Shown here piece by piece: positions 28,100 through 39,365 of a DNA stretch of 64,000 bases. Source of the stretch: Xanthomonas bonasiae (GTDB taxonomy: Bacteria; Pseudomonadota; Gammaproteobacteria; Xanthomonadales; Xanthomonadaceae); contig NZ_JAFIWB010000004.1 in the NCBI RefSeq assembly GCF_017163705.1, forward strand, positions 124,001-188,000, given 5' to 3'. Under the pieces are notes generated by a model that was not told where the DNA came from, searched no databases, and saw only the letters and a list, made by a program, of their open reading frames with translations. How positions within the stretch are numbered: position 1 is the first letter of the stretch; each line of letters begins with the position of its first letter. A program made the translations under genes and the position numbers.

Positions 28100-29548
28100 T
28101 CAACCGATGCGGACGCGTTCGTGGGAAGCGGAAATGTTCATGGCCTCACGATACTTCGCAACCGTGCGCCGCGCTACAGGCACGCCGGCGCCTTTCAGCA
28201 GGTCGGCCAGCTTGGCGTCAGAAAGCGGCTTGCGCGGGTTCTCGGCCTCGATCAGGCGCCGGATCATCGCCTGAATGGCGGTGCTGGAGGCTTCACCGCC
28301 GCTATCGGTGTCGATGCCGGAGGCGAAGAAGGCGCGCAGCGGGATGGTGCCGCGCGGGGTGCGCACGTACTTGCGGGCGATGGCGCGGGAGATGGTGCTC
28401 TCGTGCAGGCCCAGTTCGCCGGCGATCTCGCGCAGGGTCAGCGGGCGCAGCGCCTGTTCGCCGAATTCGAGGAAGCCGGCCTGCTGGCGCAGCAGGCAGC
28501 GGGTCACCTTGAGCAGGGTCTCGCCACGCGCCTCCAGGCTCTTCAGCAGCCAGCGCGCTTCCTGCAACTGGCCGCGCAGGTAGCCGGCGTCGCTTTCGCC
28601 GCACTGGCGGATCAGCTGTTCGTAGCCGCGGTGGATGGTGACCTTGGGCCGCGCGTGCCCGGCCAGCGCCGCGTGCCAGACGCCGCGCTGGCGCCAGATC
28701 ACGCAGTCGGGCACCACGTAGGTGTCGGCGCTGAGTTCGCCGACCTGCTTGCCCGGGCGCGGGTCCAGCGAGCGCAGCAGCGTGACCGCGGTCTCCACCG
28801 CCGAGGCCGGGCGCTTGAGTTCGTGGGCGATGCCGGCGATGCCGCTGCGCGGCAGTTTCTCCAGCGGACCGTTGGCGATGGCGCGCGCCAGTTCCAGTCC
28901 GGGCGTGTCCGCGGGCAGCACGTCCAACTGCAGGTTCAGGCATTCGCCCAGCGTGCGCGCGGCGATGCCGACCGGGTCGAAGCGCTGGATCTGGTGCAGC
29001 ACGGTGAGGATTTCCTCCTCCTCGGCGACGATGTCCGGCTGCAAGGTTTCGGCGATCGTGGCCAGCGGTTCGCGCAGGTAGCCGTCGTCGTCGAGCGCGT
29101 CGATCAGCGCCGCGCCGATGCTGCGGTCGCGCGGCGACAGGTGCGACAGGTGCAACTGCCACAACAGGTGATCGATCAGCGTGTCGGGTTCGGCGACGCG
29201 CTCGGCGGCGCTGCCCATGTCGTCGTCGTCGTCGAAGGAGCCGCCGCCGCCGCTGCTCCAGGCCGGCTCGGCATCGGACCAGTCGTCGCCGTCGTGTTGC
29301 GGCACGTTGTCCAGCGTATCGCCGGCCGGCGGCGCGACCTCGGCCTCGCCTTCGGCGCTGCCGGTGCCGGCCACATCGAGCGTGGGTGCGGCGTCTTCGG
29401 CCCATTCCAGCAGCGGATTGCTCTCCACCGCCTCGGCGATCTCCACTTCCAGTTCGGCGCTGGACATCTGCAACAGCTTGATCGCCTGCCGCAACTGCGG
29501 CGTCATGACCAGATGCTGTCCCAGCGATGTCTGCAGCCGTGCTTTCAT
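28100..29548 (-). CDS. rpoN: RNA polymerase sigma-54 factor
   Basis: The 482-residue protein has the glutamine-rich activator-contact region I (MKARLQTSLGQHLVMTPQLRQAIKLLQMS), an acidic region II (residues about 55-120, rich in D/E), a core-binding domain, and the RpoN box ARRTVAKYRE at 459-468 that reads the -24 promoter element. It serves flagellar, pilus and nitrogen genes in related bacteria. It is 43 bases after lptB and 58 before hpf in an uninterrupted minus-strand run. Confidence 0.97.
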   Translation of the reverse strand: MKARLQTSLGQHLVMTPQLRQAIKLLQMSSAELEVEIAEAVESNPLLEWAEDAAPTLDVAGTGSAEGEAEVAPPAGDTLDNVPQHDGDDWSDAEPAWSSGGGGSFDDDDDMGSAAERVAEPDTLIDHLLWQLHLSHLSPRDRSIGAALIDALDDDGYLREPLATIAETLQPDIVAEEEEILTVLHQIQRFDPVGIAARTLGECLNLQLDVLPADTPGLELARAIANGPLEKLPRSGIAGIAHELKRPASAVETAVTLLRSLDPRPGKQVGELSADTYVVPDCVIWRQRGVWHAALAGHARPKVTIHRGYEQLIRQCGESDAGYLRGQLQEARWLLKSLEARGETLLKVTRCLLRQQAGFLEFGEQALRPLTLREIAGELGLHESTISRAIARKYVRTPRGTIPLRAFFASGIDTDSGGEASSTAIQAMIRRLIEAENPRKPLSDAKLADLLKGAGVPVARRTVAKYREAMNISASHERVRIG

Positions 29549-29591
29549 GCCTGTGCCGAACGGGAAAGGGCGTGGCGCAACGCCCGCGCGG

Positions 29592-30310
<719 letters not shown>

Positions 30311-30314
<4 letters not shown>

Positions 30315-30892
30315 TGGCCTCCTTGCTTGGCCGGCGTGGTGGGCTTGGCCGGCGTCGCGGCGGGCTTGGCAGCTGGCTTGGCGCCAGCGGCGCCGGCCGG
30401 CGCCGCGTTCTTCGGCTGGATCACCGTGTGCACGCGGGTGCCGTCGCCGCCGCCCTGCATGTCGCCGGTCTTGGTGTTGTAGACCATACGTTGGCCGGCA
30501 TTGGTGCCCTTGGGCGAGGTCATGCGGTAGTTGCCGGTCAACACCACCGTGTCGGTCGGCACCTTGTAGTCGATGTTGTCGGCAACCGCGTCCATCGGCG
30601 AGCCGTCGTCCAACTCCTGCTTCAGTGTCGCCTGCTTGCCGGAGAACACGACGCGATCAATGTCGCCGTTCTTGAGGAACAAGTCGGCTTTATCTGCGTG
30701 GATTTCAAGTGTTCCTTGAATGATGACGACATTGCCCCAGTAATGGACCTGGCCGTTGTCGGCGAGCATGTTGCCGTCCTGTTTGTCGGACTTGATGTCC
30801 ATCGGCTGATTGCGATCGGACGACTTGGCCATCGCCAGTGCGGGCAGCAGCAGGGCGAGCAGCGCGAGCTTAGCGGGCAGCGTTGGGTTCAT
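30311..30892 (-). CDS. lptA: Periplasmic LPS transport protein LptA
   Basis: The 193-residue precursor has a signal peptide ([15 protein letters not shown]) and an OstA-fold core of about 130 residues ([24 protein letters not shown]). LptA forms the periplasmic bridge that carries LPS from LptC to LptD. The C-terminus is an unusual Ala/Pro/Lys-rich tail (about residues 160-193) of the type [20 protein letters not shown], probably disordered. It overlaps lptC by 23 bases and lptB by four. Confidence 0.94.
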
Positions 30893-31436
30893 AGCGGGTC
30901 TTGACCTGTGAAAGGAGCTTGTACTGCCGGGATTTCAAGTCGACCTCGAAGCCGACGCCGGACTGCATCATACCGGGCCGGGTCATGGTGACCGGTTCGG
31001 CGGTGCGCGCGGTGCTGGTCTGCGGGAAGACGTCCAGGCTCTGGGTACGGAAGGTGGTGGGCGGGATGCTGGGCACCTTGGGGCTGTCGCCGGCGACGTC
31101 GCCGCGCAGGCGCAGTTCGGTGCCGTCGGCGCTGACCCAGCCGGTCTTGCTGCGCATTTCCCAGTGCTGGCCGTTGGCGTCCGGCATCAGGAACAGCGGG
31201 GTTTCGATCGCCATGGTCTGGTCGGCGCGGCTGCGTTCCATCTGCGGCGCGCGCAGGGTCATCGACTCCTTGCCCTGCTTGTCCAGCGCGACGATCTGGA
31301 AATCGTGCGCGATGTAGTCCGAGCGGGCCTCGGCGTCGCTCGTCGGCACCCGCTTGCTGCGCTGGTGCCAGGCCGACCAGCCGCTGACCACGGCCGCGAC
31401 CAGCAACAGGCCGCCGAGAACGGTGCGCCAGCTCAT
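30870..31436 (-). CDS. lptC: LPS export protein LptC
   Basis: The 188-residue protein has one N-terminal transmembrane helix (TVLGGLLLVAAVVSGWSAW) and a periplasmic LptC domain with SDYIAHDFQIVALDKQG near its start. It connects the LptBFG transporter to LptA. The ATG at 31436 overlaps the kdsC stop codon by four bases (ATGA), and its 3' end overlaps lptA by 23 bases, so the kdsC-lptC-lptA-lptB genes are translationally coupled. Confidence 0.93.
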   Translation of the reverse strand: MSWRTVLGGLLLVAAVVSGWSAWHQRSKRVPTSDAEARSDYIAHDFQIVALDKQGKESMTLRAPQMERSRADQTMAIETPLFLMPDANGQHWEMRSKTGWVSADGTELRLRGDVAGDSPKVPSIPPTTFRTQSLDVFPQTSTARTAEPVTMTRPGMMQSGVGFEVDLKSRQYKLLSQVKTRYEPNAAR

Positions 31437-31981
31437 GCGCCATGCTCCTGCAGCAGGGAGGGGACGTGGCCTTGCGCGGCCAGCAGCACGTCGCACAGCT
31501 CGCGTGCGGCGCCTTCGCCGCCGCGGGCGCGGGTCAGCCAGTGCACATGCTCGGCGGTCCACGGATGCGCATTGGCCGGGGCCACCGCCAGGCCGACCAC
31601 GCGCAGTGGCGCCAGATCCGGCAGGTCGTCGCCCATGAAGCACACCTGCTCCAGGCTCAGCCCGCGTTCGTCGCACAGCGCCTGCACCCCGGCGCGCTTG
31701 TCCTTGACCCCGATCTGCACCAGCAGGCCCAGTTCCTGGCCGCGCTTCTCCGCGGCCAGGCTGGGCCGCGCGGTGATCAGCGCCACCTCGATGCCGTGCC
31801 GGCGCAGCTGCACCAGGCCCTGGCCATCGAGCACGTTGAACGCCTTGCTCTCGTTGCCGTCGCGGTCGTAGTACAGGCGGCCGTCGGTCAGCGTGCCGTC
31901 GACGTCGAAGCACGCCAGGCGGATCCGGGCGGCGCGGTCGATCAGGTCGGCGGGAAGGTCGGCCAGCGGGGAATAGGGCAT
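31433..31981 (-). CDS. kdsC: 3-deoxy-D-manno-octulosonate-8-phosphate phosphatase
   Basis: KdsC removes phosphate from Kdo-8-phosphate, giving Kdo for the LPS inner core. The 182-residue HAD-family protein has the nucleophile motif CFDVDGTLTDG (DxD), the second HAD motif ALITARPS, and the DDLPDLAPL acidic motif. It is a tetrameric C0-type HAD of the usual length. It follows kdsD by 91 bases and overlaps lptC by four. Confidence 0.96.
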   Translation of the reverse strand: MPYSPLADLPADLIDRAARIRLACFDVDGTLTDGRLYYDRDGNESKAFNVLDGQGLVQLRRHGIEVALITARPSLAAEKRGQELGLLVQIGVKDKRAGVQALCDERGLSLEQVCFMGDDLPDLAPLRVVGLAVAPANAHPWTAEHVHWLTRARGGEGAARELCDVLLAAQGHVPSLLQEHGA

Positions 31982-32072
31982 GGTTCGCTATATCGGGGCG
32001 GGAAGGCCGGCTTTCCAGCAGGCCAGGGCCAGCGGCGCAGGGCGCCGGCGGGCGGTGAACAAGTTCAGGCTG

Positions 32073-33074
32073 TTAAACCACTCTGGCGCGCAACAGGTCG
32101 TGAATGTTGAGCGCGCCGACCGCGCGGCCGTCGCCGTCGACCACGATCAAGCCGTTGATCTTATGGGTTTCCATCAGCCGTGCGGCCTCGGCGGCGAGCT
32201 GGTCGGCGCCGATCGTGCGCGGCTGCCGGGTCATCACGTCGGCGATGCGGGTCTGGCGCACGTCCAGCGCGCTGTCCAGGGTACGGCGCAGGTCGCCGTC
32301 GGTGAACAGGCCGAGCAGGCGCCCGTCGCCATCGACCACCGCGGTCATGCCCAGGCGCTTGCGGCTCATCTCCACCAGCGCTTCGCTGAGGCTGGCGTCC
32401 TCGCGCACCCGCGGCAGGTCGTCGCCGCCGTGCATCACGTCGGTGATGTGCAGCAGCAGGCGCCGGCCCAGGCTGCCGGCCGGGTGCGAGCGGGCGAAAT
32501 CGTCGGCGGTGAAGCCGCGCGCGTCCAGCAGCGCCACCGCCAGCGCATCGCCCAGCGCCAGCGAGGCGGTGGTGCTGGAGGTCGGCGCCAGGTCCAGCGG
32601 GCAGGCCTCGGCCGGCACGCTGACGTCCAGGTGCAGGTCGGCCTCGCGGGCCAGCGTGGACTGGGCGCGGCCGGTCATCGCGATCACCGCGTTGCCCTGG
32701 CGCTTGAGCACCGGCAGCAGCATCAGGATCTCGTCGGATTCGCCGGAATAGGACAGCGCCAGGACCACGTCGGCATCGGTGATCATGCCCAGGTCGCCGT
32801 GCCCGGCCTCGCCCGGATGCACGTAGAACGCCGGGGTGCCGGTGGAGGCGAGGGTGGCGGCGATCTTGCGCGCCACATGCCCGGACTTGCCCATGCCGGT
32901 GGCGACCACGCGCCCGCGCGAGGCCAGGATCAGCCGGCAGGCGGCGGCGAACGCGGCGCCGATGCGCGCGCCGACCGCGCCCAGCGCAGCCTGCTCGATC
33001 TCGACCACGCGGCGGCCGCTGGCGACCAGGCTGGCGTCGTCGATCGCGGCGGGGGACAGGGGCGATACAGCCAT
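32073..33074 (-). CDS. kdsD: D-arabinose 5-phosphate isomerase
   Basis: KdsD interconverts ribulose-5-phosphate and arabinose-5-phosphate, the first step to Kdo. The 333-residue protein has an N-terminal SIS domain with VVATGMGKSGHVARKIAATLASTG and GEAGHGDLGMI, and two CBS domains at about 205-333. It is the most upstream gene of the Kdo/LPS export run and is transcribed divergently from ibaG with 52 bases between the starts, so the two promoters overlap. Confidence 0.96.
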   Translation of the reverse strand: MAVSPLSPAAIDDASLVASGRRVVEIEQAALGAVGARIGAAFAAACRLILASRGRVVATGMGKSGHVARKIAATLASTGTPAFYVHPGEAGHGDLGMITDADVVLALSYSGESDEILMLLPVLKRQGNAVIAMTGRAQSTLAREADLHLDVSVPAEACPLDLAPTSSTTASLALGDALAVALLDARGFTADDFARSHPAGSLGRRLLLHITDVMHGGDDLPRVREDASLSEALVEMSRKRLGMTAVVDGDGRLLGLFTDGDLRRTLDSALDVRQTRIADVMTRQPRTIGADQLAAEAARLMETHKINGLIVVDGDGRAVGALNIHDLLRARVV

Positions 33075-33126
33075 GCGGATGCCGGTCGGAGGGTAGAATG
33101 GCCAATCATTTTATTAGGAAAGCCCG

Positions 33127-34984
<1,858 letters not shown>

Positions 34985-35523
34985 TCGGCGGCCACGGCTC
35001 CGCCGTCGATCGCGGCGGCCGCGCCAAGGCCGGGCGTTGCCACGATGCAACGCCCGGCGCTTCGCATGCGGCGCGTCTTGCGCCTGGATGGCGGCATCGG
35101 GACGGCCGCACCGGATGGCGTGGAAGCTGCGCACGCAGCCGCTTGGGGTGCGCCACAAAGCGCATATGAACGTTTTATGAAGAACGGCGCGCCGATTTGC
35201 AGCTCGCCGTTCATGCGTGGCGCCGTTTGTATCGGTGACCGCAACGACTGAAATTCTGCTGGACAAGCGTTTTCTGCGCAGCGCGCGGGCAAAGCGTGTC
35301 CGCAATGTCGTGGTTCTTGCCTGAACGTCGTGATTGCGTGGAGCGGCGGCGATGCCCGGTAAACGTCCGGCGCAACCCCGATGCGTAAATGCGGGTCAAG
35401 CCTTCGTAGGAATTTCGTTAAGAGCCTGCGTAACGGCGACTCCGTCTTCCGCCCACGTGCGCGTCTCTCGCCGCGCGTGCCGCGGAAGGCCCCCAACGCC
35501 TCGTCCTGCAAGAACCCGCCCTC
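34985..35523. other. 539-base region before the Oar-like receptor gene
   Basis: No gene is supported. The left end holds a hairpin (35029-35058). The stretch 35160-35420 is less GC-rich than the genes and probably carries the promoter and leader of the receptor gene. No Fur-like dyad was recognised here. Confidence 0.5.
35029..35058 (+). terminator. Hairpin after the murA operon
   Basis: A perfect 12-bp stem GCCGGGCGTTGC/GCAACGCCCGGC with loop CACGAT lies 45 bases after the EF-hand gene. There is no T-run, so termination efficiency is uncertain. Confidence 0.7.
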
Positions 35524-38505
35524 ATGAGCCAGACACGTTCACGCCACTCGTTCAAACCTACCGTAATAGCCACGATGCTGGGCCTGTGCCTGGTGCAGGG
35601 CACTGCGCTGGCGCAGAGTACCGCCGGCGACATCGCCGGCAGCGCGGCCTATGTGCAAGGCGTGCAGATCCAGATCAAGAGCCTGGATAGCGGGACAGCC
35701 CGCGTCGTCGCGTTGGGCGCGGAAGGCAAGTTCCGCATCCCCGCGCTGCCGAGCGGCAGCTACGATGTCAGTCTCATCGAAAACGGCAATGTGGTCGCCA
35801 CGCGCAATGTGATGGTCGTGGCCGGCAAGACGGTGACGGTCGATTTCGGCGAGCCGGCGACGAAGTCGTTGCGCGCCGTCACGGTCAAGGCGCCGATCGT
35901 GGTCAACGGCATCGACACCAGCAGCGTCGAATCGCGCAGCACCTTCAATGCCGCACAGTTGAACGAACTGCCGTTGCCGCGGGACGTGAGCAGCGTCGCC
36001 CGCATGACCCCAGGCACCTCGCAGGGCAGCGGCTATTTCGGCAACCTGAATTCGTTCGGTGGCGCGTCGGTGGCCGAGAACGCGTACTACGTCAACGGCA
36101 TGAACATCACCGACTCCTACGACAGCCTGTCCTTCAGCGAGGTGCCGTGGCAGGCGATCGACCAGCTCGACGTGCAGACCGGCGGCTATGGCGCCGAGTA
36201 CGGCTTTTCCACTGGCGGCGTCACCAGCGTCAACATCAAGCGCGGCACCAACGAGTGGCACGGCGGGGTGAGCATCGATTCGGCGCCGGACGCGTTGCGC
36301 GCGCACCTGGACGACGAGTATTTCCGCAGCGGCAGCCTGTACCGCCCGCAAAGCAACAACACCACCAACTCCAATACCTACTCGCTCTGGGAAGGCGGTC
36401 CGCTGATCCAGGACAAGCTGTTCGTGTTCGTGATCGGACAGTTTCAGCGCAACACCGGCAGCGTCTGGAACGGACGCACCGCGTCCACCAGCACCAGCAG
36501 CACCAGCTACGACTACAACACCAGCAAGCCGTACAAACTGGTCAAACTGGACTGGTTCCCGAACGATCGCAACCATCTGGAATTCACCGGCTTCGACGAC
36601 AGCAGCCGGACCAGCTACGACTATTTCAAGACCTCGTTCAGCGGCGACGAGGTGACCCGGACCACTTACAACGGCCGGCTCGTGTCCAAGAGCGGTGGTC
36701 CCACGACGGTCTTCAAGTGGACCAGCAACCTGACCGACAATCTGACCGCGTCGCTGCAATACGGCAAGATGAAGACCGTCAGCGAGCAATACACCAGAAG
36801 CCCGGACGGCACGACGACGACCTACGACGGCGATGTGAATTCCACCAGCAGCTCCGGCTGCCCGGTCACCTTCTATGCGTCGCGCTATACCGGTGCCGAA
36901 AACAGCTGCTACGCCAGTTCGACGCTGGGCATCAGCAATGGCTACAGCCAGCGCGAGGACACCCGGCTCGATTTCCAGTGGACGCTGGGCAACCACGATC
37001 TGTCCTTCGGCTACGACTACAACGACTTCACCGCTCGCCAGGGCACTTCGTATTCCGGCGGCCACTACTACTACTATTACAACGACAACTACGTCTACGA
37101 CTACGTCTACAAGACCGGCGGCACCGTCGAGGTGAAGCAGAATTCGTGGTACGTGCAGGACAAGTGGCATGTCACCAGCAATTTCCTGCTGTCCTTGGGC
37201 ATCCGCAACGACGGCTTCAAGAACTACAACACCGCCGGCGACGTGTTCGTCAAGCAGGACAACATCTGGCAGCCGCGCCTGGGCTTTTCCTGGGACGTGA
37301 ACGGCGACGGCGCGTCGCGTCTGTTCGGCAACCTGGGACGCTACGCCCTGCCGATCGCCGCGAACGTCGCGTTGCGCGCGGCCAGCGCCTCGGTCTACTC
37401 GGAGACGCTGTACAGCTACAGCGGCGTCAGTTCGACCGGCGTGCCGCTCAACGCCTCGCAGATCGGCGACACCTACTACTACAACGGCGAGAACGGCACC
37501 TCGCCCAATGCGACAAGCGTGACCAGCAAGAACCTCAAGCCGTATACCCAGGACGAGGCGATCCTCGGTTACCAGTACACCTTGAACACCCAGAACGACT
37601 TCCTCAACAGCTGGGTGCTGGGAATCAAGGGAACCTACCGCAAGATCCACAACGCCATCGACGATACCTGTTCGACCCAGTCGCTCTACAACGCGGCCAC
37701 TTCCGCCGGCTACGACACCTCGGCATGGGACGAGTGGACTGCGCCGGAAGGCGCTTCGGGTTGCTGGCTCTACAATCCCGGAAGCTCCTCCACCGTCAGT
37801 GTCGACGTCGATGGCGACGGCAAGCTCGACACCATCACCATGTCCGCCGATTCGCTCGGTTCCAAGGCCCGGCGCACCTACAAGGCGTTGACCCTGAGCG
37901 CGGAGAAGTCCACCGACACCTGGTATGCCAACGTCAATTACACGTGGTCGCAGAGCAAGGGCAACTACGAGGGCCTGGTCAAATCCAACAACGGCCAGTC
38001 GGATACCGGAACCACGGCGGATTTCGATTTCGCGCAGATCATGCAAGGCGCGTACGGCTTCCTTCCCAACGACCACATGCACACGCTGAAGCTCTATGGG
38101 GCCTACAAGTTCTCACCGGAATGGCAGGTCGGCCTGTCCCTGCAGGTGCAGTCGGGCGCTCCGGTCAGCTGCTACGGCGGCGGCTACGGCACCTTGGATA
38201 CCTACTACGGCTATGGGGCGCAGTGGCACGTGTGCAACGGCGAGATCAGCACCCAGGGAACGCAGGGGCGCACGCCGTGGACCTTCAACGCCAGTCCGAA
38301 TCTGGTCTACAAGCCTGCCGCGATCAAGGGCCTGACGGCGCAGCTCTCGCTGTTGAACATCTTCAACAACGTCAAGCCGCTGCAGGTGTATCAGGCCTAC
38401 GAGACCGTGAGCTCGTCCGGTACCAGCTACTACGAGTACTACAAGCTCGGTCAGTACTACCAGACGCCGCGCTATGCACGTCTGCAGCTGATGTACGAAT
38501 GGTGA
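35524..38505 (+). CDS. Oar-like TonB-dependent outer membrane receptor
   Basis: The 993-residue precursor has a signal peptide ending near ALAQS. A carboxypeptidase-regulatory-like beta domain (about 30-115) follows, then a plug domain (about 120-240) with VNGMNITDSYDSL and GGYGAEYGFSTGGVTSVNIK. The rest is a long barrel ending in RYARLQLMYEW with the terminal aromatic. This is the Oar/OmpA-related architecture common in Xanthomonas. The substrate is unknown. Residues 514-529 form a tyrosine-rich loop with nine tyrosines in 16 positions, and a Ser/Thr-rich loop lies near residue 320. No classic TonB box is obvious. A bidirectional terminator follows. Confidence 0.9.
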   Translation: MSQTRSRHSFKPTVIATMLGLCLVQGTALAQSTAGDIAGSAAYVQGVQIQIKSLDSGTARVVALGAEGKFRIPALPSGSYDVSLIENGNVVATRNVMVVAGKTVTVDFGEPATKSLRAVTVKAPIVVNGIDTSSVESRSTFNAAQLNELPLPRDVSSVARMTPGTSQGSGYFGNLNSFGGASVAENAYYVNGMNITDSYDSLSFSEVPWQAIDQLDVQTGGYGAEYGFSTGGVTSVNIKRGTNEWHGGVSIDSAPDALRAHLDDEYFRSGSLYRPQSNNTTNSNTYSLWEGGPLIQDKLFVFVIGQFQRNTGSVWNGRTASTSTSSTSYDYNTSKPYKLVKLDWFPNDRNHLEFTGFDDSSRTSYDYFKTSFSGDEVTRTTYNGRLVSKSGGPTTVFKWTSNLTDNLTASLQYGKMKTVSEQYTRSPDGTTTTYDGDVNSTSSSGCPVTFYASRYTGAENSCYASSTLGISNGYSQREDTRLDFQWTLGNHDLSFGYDYNDFTARQGTSYSGGHYYYYYNDNYVYDYVYKTGGTVEVKQNSWYVQDKWHVTSNFLLSLGIRNDGFKNYNTAGDVFVKQDNIWQPRLGFSWDVNGDGASRLFGNLGRYALPIAANVALRAASASVYSETLYSYSGVSSTGVPLNASQIGDTYYYNGENGTSPNATSVTSKNLKPYTQDEAILGYQYTLNTQNDFLNSWVLGIKGTYRKIHNAIDDTCSTQSLYNAATSAGYDTSAWDEWTAPEGASGCWLYNPGSSSTVSVDVDGDGKLDTITMSADSLGSKARRTYKALTLSAEKSTDTWYANVNYTWSQSKGNYEGLVKSNNGQSDTGTTADFDFAQIMQGAYGFLPNDHMHTLKLYGAYKFSPEWQVGLSLQVQSGAPVSCYGGGYGTLDTYYGYGAQWHVCNGEISTQGTQGRTPWTFNASPNLVYKPAAIKGLTAQLSLLNIFNNVKPLQVYQAYETVSSSGTSYYEYYKLGQYYQTPRYARLQLMYEW

Positions 38506-38562
38506 TGCGCCGGCGCCGTGCCCGAATGCACGGACGGCGGACCCTGGCGTCCGCCATCGGCT

Positions 38563-38596
38563 AAAAAAAACCCCGGTCTCGGCCGGGGTTTCTTTT
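38563..38596. terminator. Bidirectional Rho-independent terminator
   Basis: Nine-base arms (38568-38576 and 38583-38591, AAACCCCGG/CCGGGGTTT) with loop TCTCGG are flanked by an A-run on the left and TTTCTTTT on the right. It can end transcription from both the receptor gene and the convergent DUF3108 gene. Confidence 0.92.
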
Positions 38597-38679
38597 ATGC
38601 GGAAGGGCGTTGCCGGCGTGCACGGCGCGGAAGATCTGGCGGTCCGCGCCTTGGGCGAGCTTTGCCGCCCTTGCGCGGA

Positions 38680-39363
38680 TCAGTGCAGCGTCTTGATGGT
38701 CAGGTCCAGTGCGTCCTGGCCGTTCTCGCGCTGCAGGATGCGTACCGGCACCGGCATGTCCGGCACGATCCAGGCGATGATTTCCTTGGAGCCGTCGCTG
38801 CGGCTGACCTTGGTCGCCTGCTCGCTCTTGCCGTTGACGGTGATCGCTTCCTTGCCGGCCACCTTGTAGGTCATCGGCTTGGCGCGGCCCTCGTCGACCA
38901 TGCGGTAGCTGGGGGTCTTGCCGGCGTTGACGTCGCGCGCGATCGCCAGGTTGATCAGCAGCGCGTCCATGTCGCCGGGCTGCAGCTTCACCGGGCCACG
39001 GCGGTCGGGCTTGATGTCGCCGGCCCAGGTCGCCTGCGCGGTGCTCCAGTCGTAGTTGGCGGTCACCGCCTTCTTCTTGATCAGGAACAGCGAGCGGTCG
39101 TCGCTGCTGAGCGGGCGCAGCTGCCCGCCCTTTTCCTCGAACACGGTGCTCTGGCTCAGGTCGGCGACCTGGTTCTTGATCGACAGGCTGTAGCGCCAGC
39201 GGTTGTTGCCTTCGCTGGCCAGGGTCATCAAGCCGTTGGCCTGCATGCCCATGTAGCTGGCCTGGTAGTCCGCCTTGAACGGCTCCAGCGCCAGGGCGGG
39301 CAGGCTGGCCAGCGCCAGCAGGGCGGCGGCGACGGCGGACAGCGGGCGGGCGATGCGTGTCAT
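38680..39363 (-). CDS. DUF3108 domain exported protein (paralogue 1)
   Basis: The 227-residue precursor has a signal peptide (LSAVAAALLALASLPALA) and one DUF3108 domain beginning LEPFKADYQASYMGMQANG and ending IPDMP-like PDMPVPVRILQRENG. The family has no known activity; a periplasmic beta-rich protein is expected. It is two bases downstream of a paralogous gene with matching motifs (QSTVF, LQPGD, LLINL, PVRILQRE), so the pair arose by tandem duplication and forms one transcript. The ATG at 39363 begins the signal peptide. Confidence 0.87.
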   Translation of the reverse strand: MTRIARPLSAVAAALLALASLPALALEPFKADYQASYMGMQANGLMTLASEGNNRWRYSLSIKNQVADLSQSTVFEEKGGQLRPLSSDDRSLFLIKKKAVTANYDWSTAQATWAGDIKPDRRGPVKLQPGDMDALLINLAIARDVNAGKTPSYRMVDEGRAKPMTYKVAGKEAITVNGKSEQATKVSRSDGSKEIIAWIVPDMPVPVRILQRENGQDALDLTIKTLH

Positions 39364-39365
39364 GG

